Notes under the pieces: generated by a model | Database searches by the model: none | The model's input: only the letters and a program-made list of their open reading frames with translations | What the model was told of the DNA's origin: nothing | Translations under genes and position numbers: made by a program | In this document: positions 29,663-38,635 of the stretch, piece after piece | How the letters are laid out: each line of letters opens with the position of its first letter | How positions within the stretch are numbered: the first letter of the stretch is position 1 | DNA from: Gemmata massiliana | GTDB taxonomy: Bacteria > Planctomycetota > Planctomycetia > Gemmatales > Gemmataceae | Reading direction: 5' to 3' | DNA: 64,000 nucleotides | Assembly: GCA_000531095.1 (NCBI GenBank) | Contig: HG799470.1 | Coordinates: 134,210 to 198,209, forward strand

Positions 29663-30409
29663 ATGCCGCTCTACGATCACTTTCACTCACCGCTCTCGTT
29701 ACGCAAATCGTGGGAGAGCATTCACAGCGCCTGGGCAGTGATGATGGTTACGCGATTAAATGGCGCGCTGCTCTCCGCGCGATTCGAGTCGGAGCCCAAG
29801 GTTCATCACGGTTCGCAGATCGAAATTGATCTCGCGGCCTACGAAGAAGACCGCAATTTACCGATGTTCGGCGCGAACGGGCACAACGGGGGCGGGGTGG
29901 CGACACACCCCCAGACCTACACCCCGCCCGTAGCGGCACTCGCGGGCGAAGTGGTTATGGCCGACGCGGACACGTTCGAGATCAACGTCTACAAACAGGA
30001 GGGCGGCTGGAAGTTGGTCGCCGCGGTCGAACTGGTCAGCCCGCGAAACAAGGACCGCTCCACGGCGCGCCGCGCGTTCGCGACCAAAATGGCGTCGTAC
30101 CTGCAACAGGGCGTGTCCGTTGTCACGATCGACGTGGTAACGGAACGAAACGCGAACCTGCACGAAGACGTCGCCAACGCGCTCCGCCTGCCGGACACGT
30201 TCGACTGGTCCTCCCCGACCGGGTTGAGCGCGATGTGCTACCGCCTCTTGCGCGTTGACGGCAAGGAGCGGTTGGAAGTGTGGCCGCACCAACTCACCAT
30301 CGGGGCCTCGTTACCCACGGTCCCGCTCTGGCTCGAGCCGAACCTCGCGGTGCCGCTCGAACTCGAACTGACGTACACGAGCACCTGCGAATCCCTTCGC
30401 ATTGGGTGA
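29663..30409 (+). CDS. DUF4058-like protein, MPLxDHF type, copy 1
   Basis: A 248-residue product; GGAGG lies about 8 bases before ATG 29663. It shares with the genes at 30584 and 38636 the opening MPLYDHFHSPL, the block DTFEINVYKQEGGWKLVAAV, ELVSPRNKDR, a helix ending KMASYLQQGVSVVTIDVVT, and the closing SLPTVPLWL. The order D...E-L-x-S-P...D...K...Y...G...VDVV is like Uma2/PD-(D/E)XK nuclease folds. Function unknown. The next gene is a diverged copy with a palindromic repeat between them. Confidence 0.75.
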   Translation: MPLYDHFHSPLSLRKSWESIHSAWAVMMVTRLNGALLSARFESEPKVHHGSQIEIDLAAYEEDRNLPMFGANGHNGGGVATHPQTYTPPVAALAGEVVMADADTFEINVYKQEGGWKLVAAVELVSPRNKDRSTARRAFATKMASYLQQGVSVVTIDVVTERNANLHEDVANALRLPDTFDWSSPTGLSAMCYRLLRVDGKERLEVWPHQLTIGASLPTVPLWLEPNLAVPLELELTYTSTCESLRIG

Positions 30410-30448
30410 GGAAGTTACTCGGTGCAATCGCTCTGGCTGTTGCCGAGG

Positions 30449-30554
30449 GAGAAGAGTTTTTGACAGGATGAACAGGATCAACCGGATCAAGACCGAATGC
30501 AACGTCGCCTTTTGAATCCTGTCGATCCTGTTCATCCTGTCAAAAACTCTTCTC
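30449..30554. repeat. Dispersed hairpin repeat, family A
   Basis: Two 31-bp arms (30449-30479 and 30524-30554) are perfect inverses; the core TTTTTGACAGGATGAACAGG differs from the 23373 copy by T-to-G in the middle, compensated in the other arm. It separates two paralogous genes and could end transcription of the first. Confidence 0.85.
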
Positions 30555-30583
30555 TCCGACTTCAACGTAGTAAAGGCGCCTCA

Positions 30584-31339
30584 ATGCCGCTCCGCGACCA
30601 CTTCCGCCCGCCGCTCAGTAACGACACCCCGTGGTCGGTCTTCCACGGGAACTGGGCCACCAAGATCGTTGACCGGCTGAACGGGGACCGGCTCTCCGCC
30701 AAGTACAAGGCACAATCGGGGCGCCACTTCGGGGCACAAATCGAAGCCGACGTCGCCACGCTCGAACGCACGGAACGCGGGTCACTGTTCGCGGGTTTGA
30801 GCGAGAGTGGGGGGGGCGTCGCGACCGCAGAAGTCTTCTCGCCGCCCGCAACCACACTTTCCGCGACCGTCGGGTTCACCGACCCGGATCTGTTCGAGGT
30901 CAAGGTGTATCGAGGCGCGGGTGGGTGGGAACTGGTCGCGGCGATCGAGTTGGTGAGCGAGGCGAACAAGGACCGAGAAGAAAGCCGACGGGCGTTCGTT
31001 GTGAAGTGCGGCAGTTATCTCCAGAAGGGTATCTCGGTCGTCGTTGTGGACACCGTGACGACCTACTCGGCCGATCTGCACGACGAGTTGTGCGACCTGA
31101 TCGACGGCGCCGATTCGTTACGGTGGACGTCGCCCACCGGGTTGTCGGCCGTCGTTTACCGCCCCACGCGCGTCACAGACGGTACGAACTCGGCACTGGC
31201 GATTGAAGTAACCCCGTACCAGTTGAACACCGGTTTCGAGTTACCCACCGTCCCGCTATGGCTCGGGCGCGATCTGGCGGTGCCATTGGAACTCGAATTC
31301 ACCTACACCCAAGCGTGTCGATCGTTGCGAATTGTCTGA
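30584..31339 (+). CDS. DUF4058-like protein, MPLxDHF type, copy 2
   Basis: A 251-residue product starting MPLRDHFRPPLSNDTPWSV. It carries VTTYSADLHDELCDLI, the ELVSEANKDREESRRAF block and LPTVPLWL, like copy 1, with SEANKD in place of SPRNKD. It ends with YTQACRSLRIV where copy 1 ends YTSTCESLRIG. The tandem pair suggests local duplication. The residues that would be catalytic in a PD-(D/E)XK fold (Glu, Asp, Lys) are kept. Function unknown. Confidence 0.75.
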   Translation: MPLRDHFRPPLSNDTPWSVFHGNWATKIVDRLNGDRLSAKYKAQSGRHFGAQIEADVATLERTERGSLFAGLSESGGGVATAEVFSPPATTLSATVGFTDPDLFEVKVYRGAGGWELVAAIELVSEANKDREESRRAFVVKCGSYLQKGISVVVVDTVTTYSADLHDELCDLIDGADSLRWTSPTGLSAVVYRPTRVTDGTNSALAIEVTPYQLNTGFELPTVPLWLGRDLAVPLELEFTYTQACRSLRIV

Positions 31340-31420
31340 GCGCCCGCTACGGTCGTCGTTCGGCCCAGGCGTGAAATGTGTTCTACACTTGCGGGCTTTT
31401 TCCACCCGCGAGACCTGTCG

Positions 31421-33259
31421 ATGGCTCTGCTGCTTGAGCTGATCTTCACCGCGGCGATTGCTGCGCTCCCGGTTCCAGAATTTGAACTTCGGGACACAAC
31501 CGGGGCCACAATCCGCCCACCCACCGGCCCGGACGCGCGCCCGATGGTGATCGTGTTCTTGGGTACGGACTGCCCGATGGCGCGGTTGTATTCGGTTCGC
31601 TTGAAAGAAATGACCGGTCGGTTCCCGGCCGGTTCGGTCACCTTTCTGGCAATCAACGCAAACGCCGGAGACGATCTTTCCTCAATGACCGCGTTCTTAC
31701 GCGAATACCCGCTCGCGTTCCCATACGCCAAAGACGCGGACGGGCGCGTTGTGGAGCTTTTGGGGGCATCCCGAACGCCACAAGCGTTTGTTTTGGACGC
31801 CCAGCGCCGAATCCGGTACCGGGGTCGGATCGACGACCAGTACGCGGCGGGCGGAAAGAACCGCGGCGCCCCCACGCGCGAAGATTTGGCCGAAGCCGTG
31901 CGGGACGTACTTGCGGGGCGCCCGGTATCGGTACCCCGAACGGAATGCACCGGGTGCGTGATCGACAAGCCGCGTCGCACAGCTCCTCCGCCCGGTGTGA
32001 CCTACGCCCGCGACATCGCGCCGATTCTGGCAGCCCAGTGCCGGACGTGCCACCGCCCCGGCGAGATCGGGCCGTTTTCGCTGCTATCGTACTCGGACGC
32101 GGTAGCCCATGCCGGAACCATCGCGGAGGTCGTCGAGACCGGCACTATGCCCCCGTGGCACGCGGACCCGAAGCACGGACGGTTCCGCAACGAACGGCTC
32201 TTGAGTGACGATCAGAAGCGCCTGATTGCTGAGTGGGTTCGACTCGGGTGCCCGGAGGGGCGACCACTGCCCTCCGAACCCGCACCCGCGCCGACCGACT
32301 GGCACATCGGAACGCCGGACGCGGTGTTCCGAATTCCCCGCGACTTCGTGGTGCCGGCCGAGGGCGTGGTCGAGTACCAGCACTTCTTCGTGGACCCGGG
32401 GTTCACAACCGACAGGTGGGTGAACGCGGTCGAGGTCCGGCCCGGGAACCGGCGCGTCGTTCACCACTGTAGCGTGTACCTCCAGCCGCCGAGCGCCGCT
32501 GGTAAGGACGAGATGTTCGAGACGGGCGCGCTCGGGTCGTTCTTCCTCGTCGGGTTCGTTCCGGGCGTGGGGCCGGTGCAACTGCCCGCGGGGATGGCGA
32601 AGCGCGTCCCGGCCGGGTGGTGGCTCCACATCGTCGTCCACTACGCCCCCGTCGGCTCGCCCCAAACCGACCGCACCGAGATCGGGCTCCGGTTCCTCGA
32701 CGCGACCGCGGTGCGAAAGGAAGTGGCGACGAAGCTCCTGCTCGTCGAAGACCTGGCGATCCCGCCGCACACCGCCAACCACCGGGCCGAGCGGACGTGG
32801 ACCGCGCCGCAAGACGTTCTGCTCCTCTCGCTGCTCCCGCACATGCACGTGCGCGGGAAATCGTTCCGGTACGCGGCCGAGTACCCGGACGGGACGACCG
32901 AGATCCTGCTCGACGTCCCCCGGTACGACTTCAACTGGCAGCACCTGTACGAACTGGCCGAACCGAAGCGGTTGCCGGCCGGTACGGTGATCCGCTGTAC
33001 CGCCGTGTACGACAATTCGGCCGATAACCCGTTCAACCCCGACCCGTCGGTGACCGTGCGCACGGGCGAACAGACGCGGGACGAAATGTTCAACGGGTAC
33101 TTCGACATTGCCCTGGCCGACCAGGACATGGTGACCGAGCGGGCGGCGATCGAGCAAAAGCGGGGCCGCTCGCAACAGATAGGCGCCGGGGCGCTCGTTT
33201 TGGCCGGACTGTGGGGCACGCGGCTCTGGCGCAAGCGCCGCGCGTTGCAATCGGTGTGA
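31421..33259 (+). CDS. Redoxin / cytochrome c-like / copper monooxygenase-like fusion protein
   Basis: A 612-residue product from ATG 31421 (MALLLELIFTAAIAAL, a signal peptide); an earlier ATG at 31376 is less likely. Residues ~20-165 are a redoxin (VIVFLGTDCPMARL, with a single Cys at the active position). CRTCH at about residue 210 is a heme c site. The rest resembles the type II copper ascorbate-dependent monooxygenase fold: RRVVHHCSVYL, HIVVHYAP, LLPHMHVRGKSF give the His pairs and a Met. A hydrophobic, basic C-terminus (LAGLWGTRLWRKRR) may anchor it. Such fusions are common in planctomycetes; the substrate is unknown. Confidence 0.85.
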   Translation: MALLLELIFTAAIAALPVPEFELRDTTGATIRPPTGPDARPMVIVFLGTDCPMARLYSVRLKEMTGRFPAGSVTFLAINANAGDDLSSMTAFLREYPLAFPYAKDADGRVVELLGASRTPQAFVLDAQRRIRYRGRIDDQYAAGGKNRGAPTREDLAEAVRDVLAGRPVSVPRTECTGCVIDKPRRTAPPPGVTYARDIAPILAAQCRTCHRPGEIGPFSLLSYSDAVAHAGTIAEVVETGTMPPWHADPKHGRFRNERLLSDDQKRLIAEWVRLGCPEGRPLPSEPAPAPTDWHIGTPDAVFRIPRDFVVPAEGVVEYQHFFVDPGFTTDRWVNAVEVRPGNRRVVHHCSVYLQPPSAAGKDEMFETGALGSFFLVGFVPGVGPVQLPAGMAKRVPAGWWLHIVVHYAPVGSPQTDRTEIGLRFLDATAVRKEVATKLLLVEDLAIPPHTANHRAERTWTAPQDVLLLSLLPHMHVRGKSFRYAAEYPDGTTEILLDVPRYDFNWQHLYELAEPKRLPAGTVIRCTAVYDNSADNPFNPDPSVTVRTGEQTRDEMFNGYFDIALADQDMVTERAAIEQKRGRSQQIGAGALVLAGLWGTRLWRKRRALQSV

Positions 33260-33304
33260 ACCGCAACGGGCGTTTTTCGATTCCCCGAACCACGAACCTC
33301 CGCG

Positions 33305-33952
33305 TCACTCCTTACCCAACACGAGGTCCACGACCCAGCACCCGCGCACGTGTTCGCCCGGCGTGCGGCAGTGCGTCAGGATGTCGTCGTTATTGCACCC
33401 GGCGTCCTGAAGGGCGTCGGCCAGAATCGGCATCGCGCCGAAGTCGCGCGACTCGTACATCTGTTGCGCTAGCGATACCACCGTATCGGTGCGCCACGAA
33501 GCCGAGAACACGACCGGCCGAAACGGGTTCCCGAAGATATCGCGGATCACACTCACTTGAACGAGTCGTTCGGCCTCTGCTGACTCTGGAACGGCTTCCG
33601 TCCCCGCACCCATTGCATTGCTAACGCTGTTTGGGTAGCAGTTAAGCCCCGAAACATAAAACGCCGTTGCCGCCGCCGCTCGTTCGGCACCGTCCTCGTA
33701 CTTGCGGCTGATCTCATACCACGCCTTTTCTGCGTCGTCAGTAATTGAAGTGAGAGTGTGAGCAGGTACCAATCCGTCGGCAACGTGTTCCGATGCCTCG
33801 ATTGCTCGCCGACTTCGCTCGTCTTCCATCAACGCCCAGATTCGCCGCGCGCAAGCACACACGGCCAAACGCCATTGCCGATCACTCGATTTGATACCGC
33901 TGTAGGCCAGTCTGCTGGGATCGACACACGTAAGCCATTCTTCTTCATTCAT
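33305..33952 (-). CDS. Gemmata-type repeat-companion protein
   Basis: A 215-residue product starting MNEEEWLTCVDPSRLAYSGI. The middle has a helical RLAVCACARRIWALMEDE stretch, and the C-terminus reads DIFGNPFRPVVFS, QMYESRDFGAMPILADAL, QDAGCNNDDILTHCR, HVRGCWVVDLVLGKE. This C-terminal block occurs again at 46861-47556 and I recognise it as a recurrent Gemmata family often found beside SMI1/KNR4-like and TIGR02996 proteins. The ATG overlaps the stop of the exonuclease-like gene (ATGA). Function unknown. Confidence 0.7.
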   Translation of the reverse strand: MNEEEWLTCVDPSRLAYSGIKSSDRQWRLAVCACARRIWALMEDERSRRAIEASEHVADGLVPAHTLTSITDDAEKAWYEISRKYEDGAERAAAATAFYVSGLNCYPNSVSNAMGAGTEAVPESAEAERLVQVSVIRDIFGNPFRPVVFSASWRTDTVVSLAQQMYESRDFGAMPILADALQDAGCNNDDILTHCRTPGEHVRGCWVVDLVLGKE

Positions 33953-34860
33953 AGCTTCACCTTGAACCGCCCCACGACGGGTCGGTGATCGGAGGTGTCG
34001 TCGGGGATCACGCGCGACTCGATCAGTTCCCACCCGGCGGGGACGAGGATGTAGTCGAGGCGCTCGGCCCGCTTGCCCTCGAAGAACGACGGGGCGCCGT
34101 CGAACTCACCGGCGAACTTGCCCGAGTCGCGCACGAGCGCGATGGAGCGGTCCTTCGGGCGGTTGTTGAAGTCGCCCGCCAGGATCGCGGGGCGGTCGCC
34201 GATGAAATCGAGCAACTGCTGCATCTGCACCGTGTTGTTCCGCATGTCGAACGAGTCGTTGTGCAGCGCCCCCATCAGCACGGGCTTGCCGCCGAACTCC
34301 GCCGACACGAACAGCGCACGCCGGTTGTTCTTCGACACCCAGAACGGCTGGCGCCCCGCGAGGTCGAAGTTCGCGACGGGCGCCAGCGGTGTGCGCGAGA
34401 GGACCGCGTTCCCGCCGACGACGCGGTAGAACGGCAACCCGAGGTTGTAGTTCTCGCCGGTCGCGACGAACGGCAGCCCGCACTCGCGCGCCAGGTACGC
34501 GACCTGATCGATGTCGCACGGCGAAAGTTCGGTGAGCGCTTCCGACAGGAACACCACGTCGGCCTGCTCAGCACGGAGAACTTCCGCCATCCGCTTGAGC
34601 TTGTTCTCCACGAACTCGCGCGACTCGAAGCGCACCCCGCCCTTGTGCGCGAACCCCTTCGCGATGTTGTAACTGATGAACGTGACCTCGCCGGGCGCGG
34701 ACCGCGTCGGCGCGACGTGTACGTCCGCGAAGTGGCGCATGCGCGGGGTCTGCCGGTCCGCGAGCACCAGCCCGTTTAGCGCGAACAGCCCGACCACCAG
34801 CAGCACGAACGACCCGAGCGCGGCCAGAACCCACAGCACCCGACGCTTCCTGCGACTCAT
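33949..34860 (-). CDS. Endonuclease/exonuclease/phosphatase family protein, membrane-anchored
   Basis: A 303-residue product starting MSRRKRRVLWVLAALGSFVL, whose N-terminus is a signal-anchor. The EEP fold motifs are all visible: ISYNIAKGF (Asn), FLSEALTEL (Glu), GALHNDSFD, LAGDFNNRPKDRS (Asp, Asn), LDYILVP, and the final DTSDHRPVVGRF (Asp-His). It probably acts on a phosphodiester outside the cytoplasmic membrane: DNA, a nucleotide or a phospholipid. It is coupled to the repeat-companion gene downstream. Confidence 0.85.
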   Translation of the reverse strand: MSRRKRRVLWVLAALGSFVLLVVGLFALNGLVLADRQTPRMRHFADVHVAPTRSAPGEVTFISYNIAKGFAHKGGVRFESREFVENKLKRMAEVLRAEQADVVFLSEALTELSPCDIDQVAYLARECGLPFVATGENYNLGLPFYRVVGGNAVLSRTPLAPVANFDLAGRQPFWVSKNNRRALFVSAEFGGKPVLMGALHNDSFDMRNNTVQMQQLLDFIGDRPAILAGDFNNRPKDRSIALVRDSGKFAGEFDGAPSFFEGKRAERLDYILVPAGWELIESRVIPDDTSDHRPVVGRFKVKL

Positions 34861-34874
34861 TGCAACCCTTCCTG

Positions 34875-34962
34875 GTGAACCCCGCCCGCAAGGGCGGTGG
34901 GTGAGCAGCGGTGGGCGAGCAACCACGGGAGAGCACCCGCCGCCCGCAAGGGCGGGGTTCAC
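34875..34962. repeat. Family C palindromic repeat pair
   Basis: GTGAACCCCGCCCGCAAGGG starts at 34875, and its inverse counterpart ends GGGCGGGGTTCAC at 34962. The two copies form an inverted pair with about 40 bases between. It lies between the kinase stop and the exonuclease start. Confidence 0.8.
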
Positions 34963-34980
34963 GCACCTGCGACACGGCCC

Positions 34981-36711
34981 TCACGTAATACGGGCCTTCC
35001 GCTGGCGGTAGTACTTCACCCCGGGCACGAAGAACGACAGCGCCGATACCGCCCCGAACAAGAGGATGCTCACGCGGGGTACCAGCGGCATGATGATAGC
35101 CGCCGCAAAGTTGAGCGCCGCCCAGCCGTAAAAGCGGCCGGAGAGGATGCCCGCCTTGAACACCATCACCATCCCGGCCGCGACCGCCACGGCCGGTGAG
35201 AGTGTCAGGGCTTCGAGCGGGATCAGCCACTCGATCCAGAACATGGCGATACTGGCGCACACCCCGGCCGCCCATGCGTGCGCGATCTGCCGCTCGACGA
35301 ACAACACGGGACCGGCCGCCTTGCGCAGTTGCCACAACGCGGCGCCCCACGTCACCAGCCCCACCGACCACACGCTCATGTACCACACGTGATCGCGCAG
35401 GCCCTCCCAACTCATGACCTGCGTGAGCAGGCACAGCAGGAAGATCATTATGCTGTGGAAGATCCACAGCATGCCCCAGTTTTCGAGGACGTCGGCGTGG
35501 TGCGTTTCGCGGAACAGGCGCGCGATGAAGAACCGCAGTCCGCTCGGGGCCGCGGCGACCGGCTGCCCGGCGGCGTAGGCTTCGAGGTCGGCCGCGAGCG
35601 CGCCGGCGGACGGGTACCGCATCTCCGCGGGTTTCTGGAGGCACTTCAGGCAGATCAGTTCGAGTTCGCGGTCCACGGTCGCGTTCAGTTGCCGCGGCGG
35701 CACCGGCTCTTGTTCGAGCACAAGCAGCAACGTGTCGACCGGGTGCGCGGCCTGGAACGGCGGGCGCCCGGTGAGCAGTTCGTACAGGATCGCCCCGAGC
35801 GCGTACACGTCCGCGGCGGGCGTCAGCTCCTTGCGCCCCGCGGCCTGTTCGGGCGCCATGTAGCTCGGCGTACCGACCACGGCGCCCGTTCGCGTGAGGC
35901 TCTCCGAGTTGTCGATCTTCTTCGCGAGACCGAAGTCCCCGACTTTTGGTTCGAGGGCGAACGGCCGCTGTGAGAGCGACGAGGCACCGGATTCACCGGC
36001 CGGCTCACACCGGCCGTTCGCCAAAAGGAGGATGTTCGAGGGTTTTAGGTCGCGGTGAATGATCCCGAACTCGTGTGCGTGCTCGACGGCCCGCGCGATG
36101 ACCGCGGCGAGCCGGGCGGCCTCGCGCGGCGGGAGCGGCCCGCCGGAGCGGACCTTTTCCGCGAGCGTCTGCCCGCCGACGAACTCCATACAGAGGTACG
36201 CTTGCCCGCCGGCGGACCCGACCTCGTACACCGTCACGATGTTCGGGTGCTTGAGGCGCGCGGCGGACTCGGCCTCGGTGCGGAACCGCGCGCGGTCGGC
36301 GTCGGTCGCGAGATGGGCCTCGCGCACCATCTTCAGCGCGACGGTGCGGTCCAGGCTCTTTTGCCGCGCGCGGTACACGACCCCCATCCCCCCGCGCCCG
36401 ACCTCTTCGAGCAACTCGAAGTCGCCGAAGTCGCGCGGGAGCACGGAGGTTGTATGCGCGGTGTGGTCCGCGTTGAACGACGGCGTGAGCGGCCCGGTGC
36501 GCGCGACCGTGACCGTCTGATCTGGGGCCGGTGGTGGCGGGAGCCGGACCATGTGCGCGAACTGGGCGACGGCCCACAGCTCGCGCAACTCCGACGCGAG
36601 GTCCGGGTGCTCGCGCGCCGCGGCCTCAACGTCGGCAACGCGCCCGGCCCGTTGCTCGCCCGCGAGCCGGTCAATGAGGGCGGCCAACTGTTCGTCGCGG
36701 TCGTGGGGCAT
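34981..36711 (-). CDS. Transmembrane serine/threonine protein kinase
   Basis: A 576-residue product. Residues ~1-60 are a helical region seen before many Gemmata kinases. The kinase domain (~97-395) has VGRGGMGVVYRA, VALKMV (Lys127), HRDLKPSN (about 219-226), DFGLA (259-263) and APEQ (287-290), so it should be active. Between the catalytic loop and DFG there is an extra ~22-residue insert (NGRCEPAGESGASSLSQRPF) encoded by a 67-bp palindromic element. The C-terminal ~150 residues have five or six membrane helices and no external sensor. The ECF sigma and two small genes upstream are leftward too and may form one group. Confidence 0.9.
   Translation of the reverse strand: MPHDRDEQLAALIDRLAGEQRAGRVADVEAAAREHPDLASELRELWAVAQFAHMVRLPPPPAPDQTVTVARTGPLTPSFNADHTAHTTSVLPRDFGDFELLEEVGRGGMGVVYRARQKSLDRTVALKMVREAHLATDADRARFRTEAESAARLKHPNIVTVYEVGSAGGQAYLCMEFVGGQTLAEKVRSGGPLPPREAARLAAVIARAVEHAHEFGIIHRDLKPSNILLLANGRCEPAGESGASSLSQRPFALEPKVGDFGLAKKIDNSESLTRTGAVVGTPSYMAPEQAAGRKELTPAADVYALGAILYELLTGRPPFQAAHPVDTLLLVLEQEPVPPRQLNATVDRELELICLKCLQKPAEMRYPSAGALAADLEAYAAGQPVAAAPSGLRFFIARLFRETHHADVLENWGMLWIFHSIMIFLLCLLTQVMSWEGLRDHVWYMSVWSVGLVTWGAALWQLRKAAGPVLFVERQIAHAWAAGVCASIAMFWIEWLIPLEALTLSPAVAVAAGMVMVFKAGILSGRFYGWAALNFAAAIIMPLVPRVSILLFGAVSALSFFVPGVKYYRQRKARIT
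35956..36022. repeat. 67-bp palindromic element inserted in the kinase gene
   Basis: GGCGAACGGCCGCTGTGAG (35956-35974) is the inverse of 36004-36022 with one mismatch in 19. It encodes a loop insert just before the DFG motif and keeps the kinase reading frame open. The terminal inverted repeats suggest a mobile short element. Confidence 0.75.
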
Positions 36712-36740
36712 GGGGTTCTAACACCCGCTCCTGTGGACCA

Positions 36741-36811
36741 GTGAACCCCGCCCGCAAGGGCGGCGGGTTGCGCACTGGACAACACCCACCGCCCTTGCGG
36801 GCGGGGTTCAC
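36741..36811. repeat. Family C palindromic repeat pair
   Basis: The left unit begins GTGAACCCCGCCCGCAAGGG at 36741, and the inverse unit ends GCGGGCGGGGTTCAC at 36811. The stop codon (TGA) of the 160-residue gene to the right is formed by the repeat's own GTGAAC end. Confidence 0.8.
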
Positions 36812-37290
36812 TCGCCGTCTTCTGTAGCCAGGCGCGTCGCGTAGTCCGCGAGCGCTTCACCAGCGGCTTCGACGAAATCCTCGGCATCCTCGATATCGAA
36901 CCGGATGTAACCGAAAGGCTCGCGCGGGTCGATGCGCACCGCGAGGTCGATCCAGCGCCCGCCGAGCTGGTACGTGAGCCAGCCCGCTTCGAGCGGCTCG
37001 TAGCGCGCGCCGGGCACGCCCGCGATTACCGTGAGTTCCGGGCGCTCGGGCGACACCAACTGCGCCGCGTCGCGCACGGTGTCCTTGAGCAGCGGGTACA
37101 CCTCGTCCGATGGCGGTGCGAGTTCCCAGTCGCGCCCCTCCACGCGGTAGTAGAGCAGCCCGCCCGCGTCACCGAACCGCACCTCGAGCTGCGTGGCCTT
37201 GTCGCGGATCGCGTTCAGGATGACGACGTGCAGGAACCGCCGGGCGTCCGGTTCGGCGAGCAGTTGATCGGCAGATTCGTAAACGAGCAC
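36808..37290 (-). CDS. Hypothetical protein, GspE-like N-terminal fragment family
   Basis: A 160-residue product starting MLVYESADQLLAEPDARRFL. VVILNAIRDKATQLEVRFGD and LLYYRVEGRDWEL resemble the start of the GspE/PilB secretion ATPase core (ILxxAIxxxATDIHxEP, then RYRxDG), but no Walker motifs follow, so it is not an ATPase. The rest is alpha/beta (GWLTYQLGGRWIDLAVRIDP). Its stop codon lies in a family C repeat, so the C-terminus may have been trimmed or altered by that repeat. Confidence 0.6.
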   Translation of the reverse strand: MLVYESADQLLAEPDARRFLHVVILNAIRDKATQLEVRFGDAGGLLYYRVEGRDWELAPPSDEVYPLLKDTVRDAAQLVSPERPELTVIAGVPGARYEPLEAGWLTYQLGGRWIDLAVRIDPREPFGYIRFDIEDAEDFVEAAGEALADYATRLATEDGE

Positions 37291-37328
37291 GGGGATTCCT
37301 TGAGAACAGTTGAGGTCGCTCGGTCGGG

Positions 37329-37886
37329 TCAGGGCGCGGCGAATGCGCCGGGAATCGCGGCGCGCAGAACGGCTTCGAGATCGTCGAAGTCGGTCTTGCG
37401 CATCATGTGCTGCGAGAGGCGGAGCGGCACCGCGCTCGCGTCGTGTAATACTTCCAAAACAAGATTATGCACCGGGCCGGCGCGCCGCACGCTGCGAATC
37501 GCGGCGAGCGGGATCGTTGCCGGGTGCGGCGGTTCGTGCGAGATCGGCTCGCCGTGTTCGTCTTGGGGCGGCTCGCCGCGTGCGCCGGTTGGGAGGAACA
37601 GGCTCGTTGTTGTTACGCGCACGCGCGGCGGGTTCAGCGTGTCGCGCACGCCGGTCCACAGCGACCAGAACGACATGAGCAGTGTGGGGACACCAAATAC
37701 CCCCATCACCATGAGCGCGATGCCGGTCGGCAACTGCCCGCTCTGGACCTTCTCGTACCCGGCCGGGAACAGCGAGACGCCGATCGAACCGAGCAGGCCG
37801 AAGAACAACACCGAACAGCCGACGGCGTGCCACCCGTTCCAGTACGCGAAGGCGCGTTCTGGTGGGGCTGCGGATTCAGATCCCAT
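37329..37886 (-). CDS. Hypothetical membrane protein
   Basis: A 185-residue product. Two transmembrane helices at ~20-40 (GWHAVGCSVLFFGLLGSIG) and ~57-75 (IALMVMGVFGVPTLLMSFW), then a soluble PH-like part with VRVTTTSLFLP and IRSVRRAG and the final DDLEAVLRAAIPG. The ATG lies 11 bases inside the end of the sigma gene, so the two are co-translated. It may modulate that sigma factor but has no anti-sigma motif. Confidence 0.65.
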   Translation of the reverse strand: MGSESAAPPERAFAYWNGWHAVGCSVLFFGLLGSIGVSLFPAGYEKVQSGQLPTGIALMVMGVFGVPTLLMSFWSLWTGVRDTLNPPRVRVTTTSLFLPTGARGEPPQDEHGEPISHEPPHPATIPLAAIRSVRRAGPVHNLVLEVLHDASAVPLRLSQHMMRKTDFDDLEAVLRAAIPGAFAAP

Positions 37887-38517
37887 CGGTCGGCTCCTGC
37901 CCGTCGGGAACCAGTACCGTTTTCAGCCGGCGCAGGGCGCGCAAGTAGCGCATCGAGGCCGCGGCCTCGGTGAGTTGGAGCGCGTGGGCCACGTCCTGGT
38001 TGGAAAGCCCCTCGTGGTGCCGCATCAGAATGATTTCGCGGTCGTCGTCCGAAAGTTGGTTGATTGCCGTGGTGAGTCGGCGCTGGAGTTCGAGCCGGAT
38101 CGCCTCGGACCCGGGGGTGCGCTCGGGGTCGATGAGGTGCGCGACCAGTGACGCGCTCGACTCGTCGGCCCACGCGGGGCGGGCGATGGCCTGTTCGCGG
38201 TCCACGCTGCGCCGCTGGGCGAGCCGGTGCCGCCGGTGCGTGTCGATGATGCGGTCCTGGGCCAAGTGCCGCAACCACAGGTGGAACGGCATGTCCGGCT
38301 TCTTCAGGTACTCCGTGAGCCGCTGGTTCGCTTCCACGAGCACGTCCTGAACGATGTCGGACGCATCCACGCGGCGCGCCACGGCCGGGTCGAGCCGCAG
38401 GTCCACGACCTGACGGAGCGGGCCGCGGAACTCCCCGAGGAGCTGGTCCACGGCGCCCGGCTCGCCGCTACGGGCGCGATCGAGCAACCGGTCGGTTTCT
38501 TCGCGGTTGGGCCACAT
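37876..38517 (-). CDS. ECF-type sigma factor
   Basis: A 213-residue product starting MWPNREETDRLLDRARSGEP. Region 2: LRQVVDLRLDPAVARRVDAS then DIVQDVLVEANQRL and PFHLWLRHLAQDRIIDTHRR. Region 4: LSDDDREIILMRHHEGLSNQ and a helix-turn-helix ending AAASMRYLRALRRLK. This is the planctomycete ECF type whose genes often lie near transmembrane Ser/Thr kinases, as here. Gene order leftward is sigma, membrane protein, GspE-like fragment, kinase. Confidence 0.92.
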   Translation of the reverse strand: MWPNREETDRLLDRARSGEPGAVDQLLGEFRGPLRQVVDLRLDPAVARRVDASDIVQDVLVEANQRLTEYLKKPDMPFHLWLRHLAQDRIIDTHRRHRLAQRRSVDREQAIARPAWADESSASLVAHLIDPERTPGSEAIRLELQRRLTTAINQLSDDDREIILMRHHEGLSNQDVAHALQLTEAAASMRYLRALRRLKTVLVPDGQEPTDGI

Positions 38518-38635
38518 GGCGACATTCTACTGACGGTTACCGACCGAAATCTCCTCCAATCCGAGAAGGGGCGGTAGCAGCCGTATCTGGTTCGTATCGA
38601 GGTTACAATTCGGGAGAATCACTTGAGGACGTGCC

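Noticed and set aside
32084..33250. A 388-residue minus-strand open frame
   Set aside because: It mirrors the redoxin-cytochrome-monooxygenase gene, which has clear motifs; the antisense product has none.
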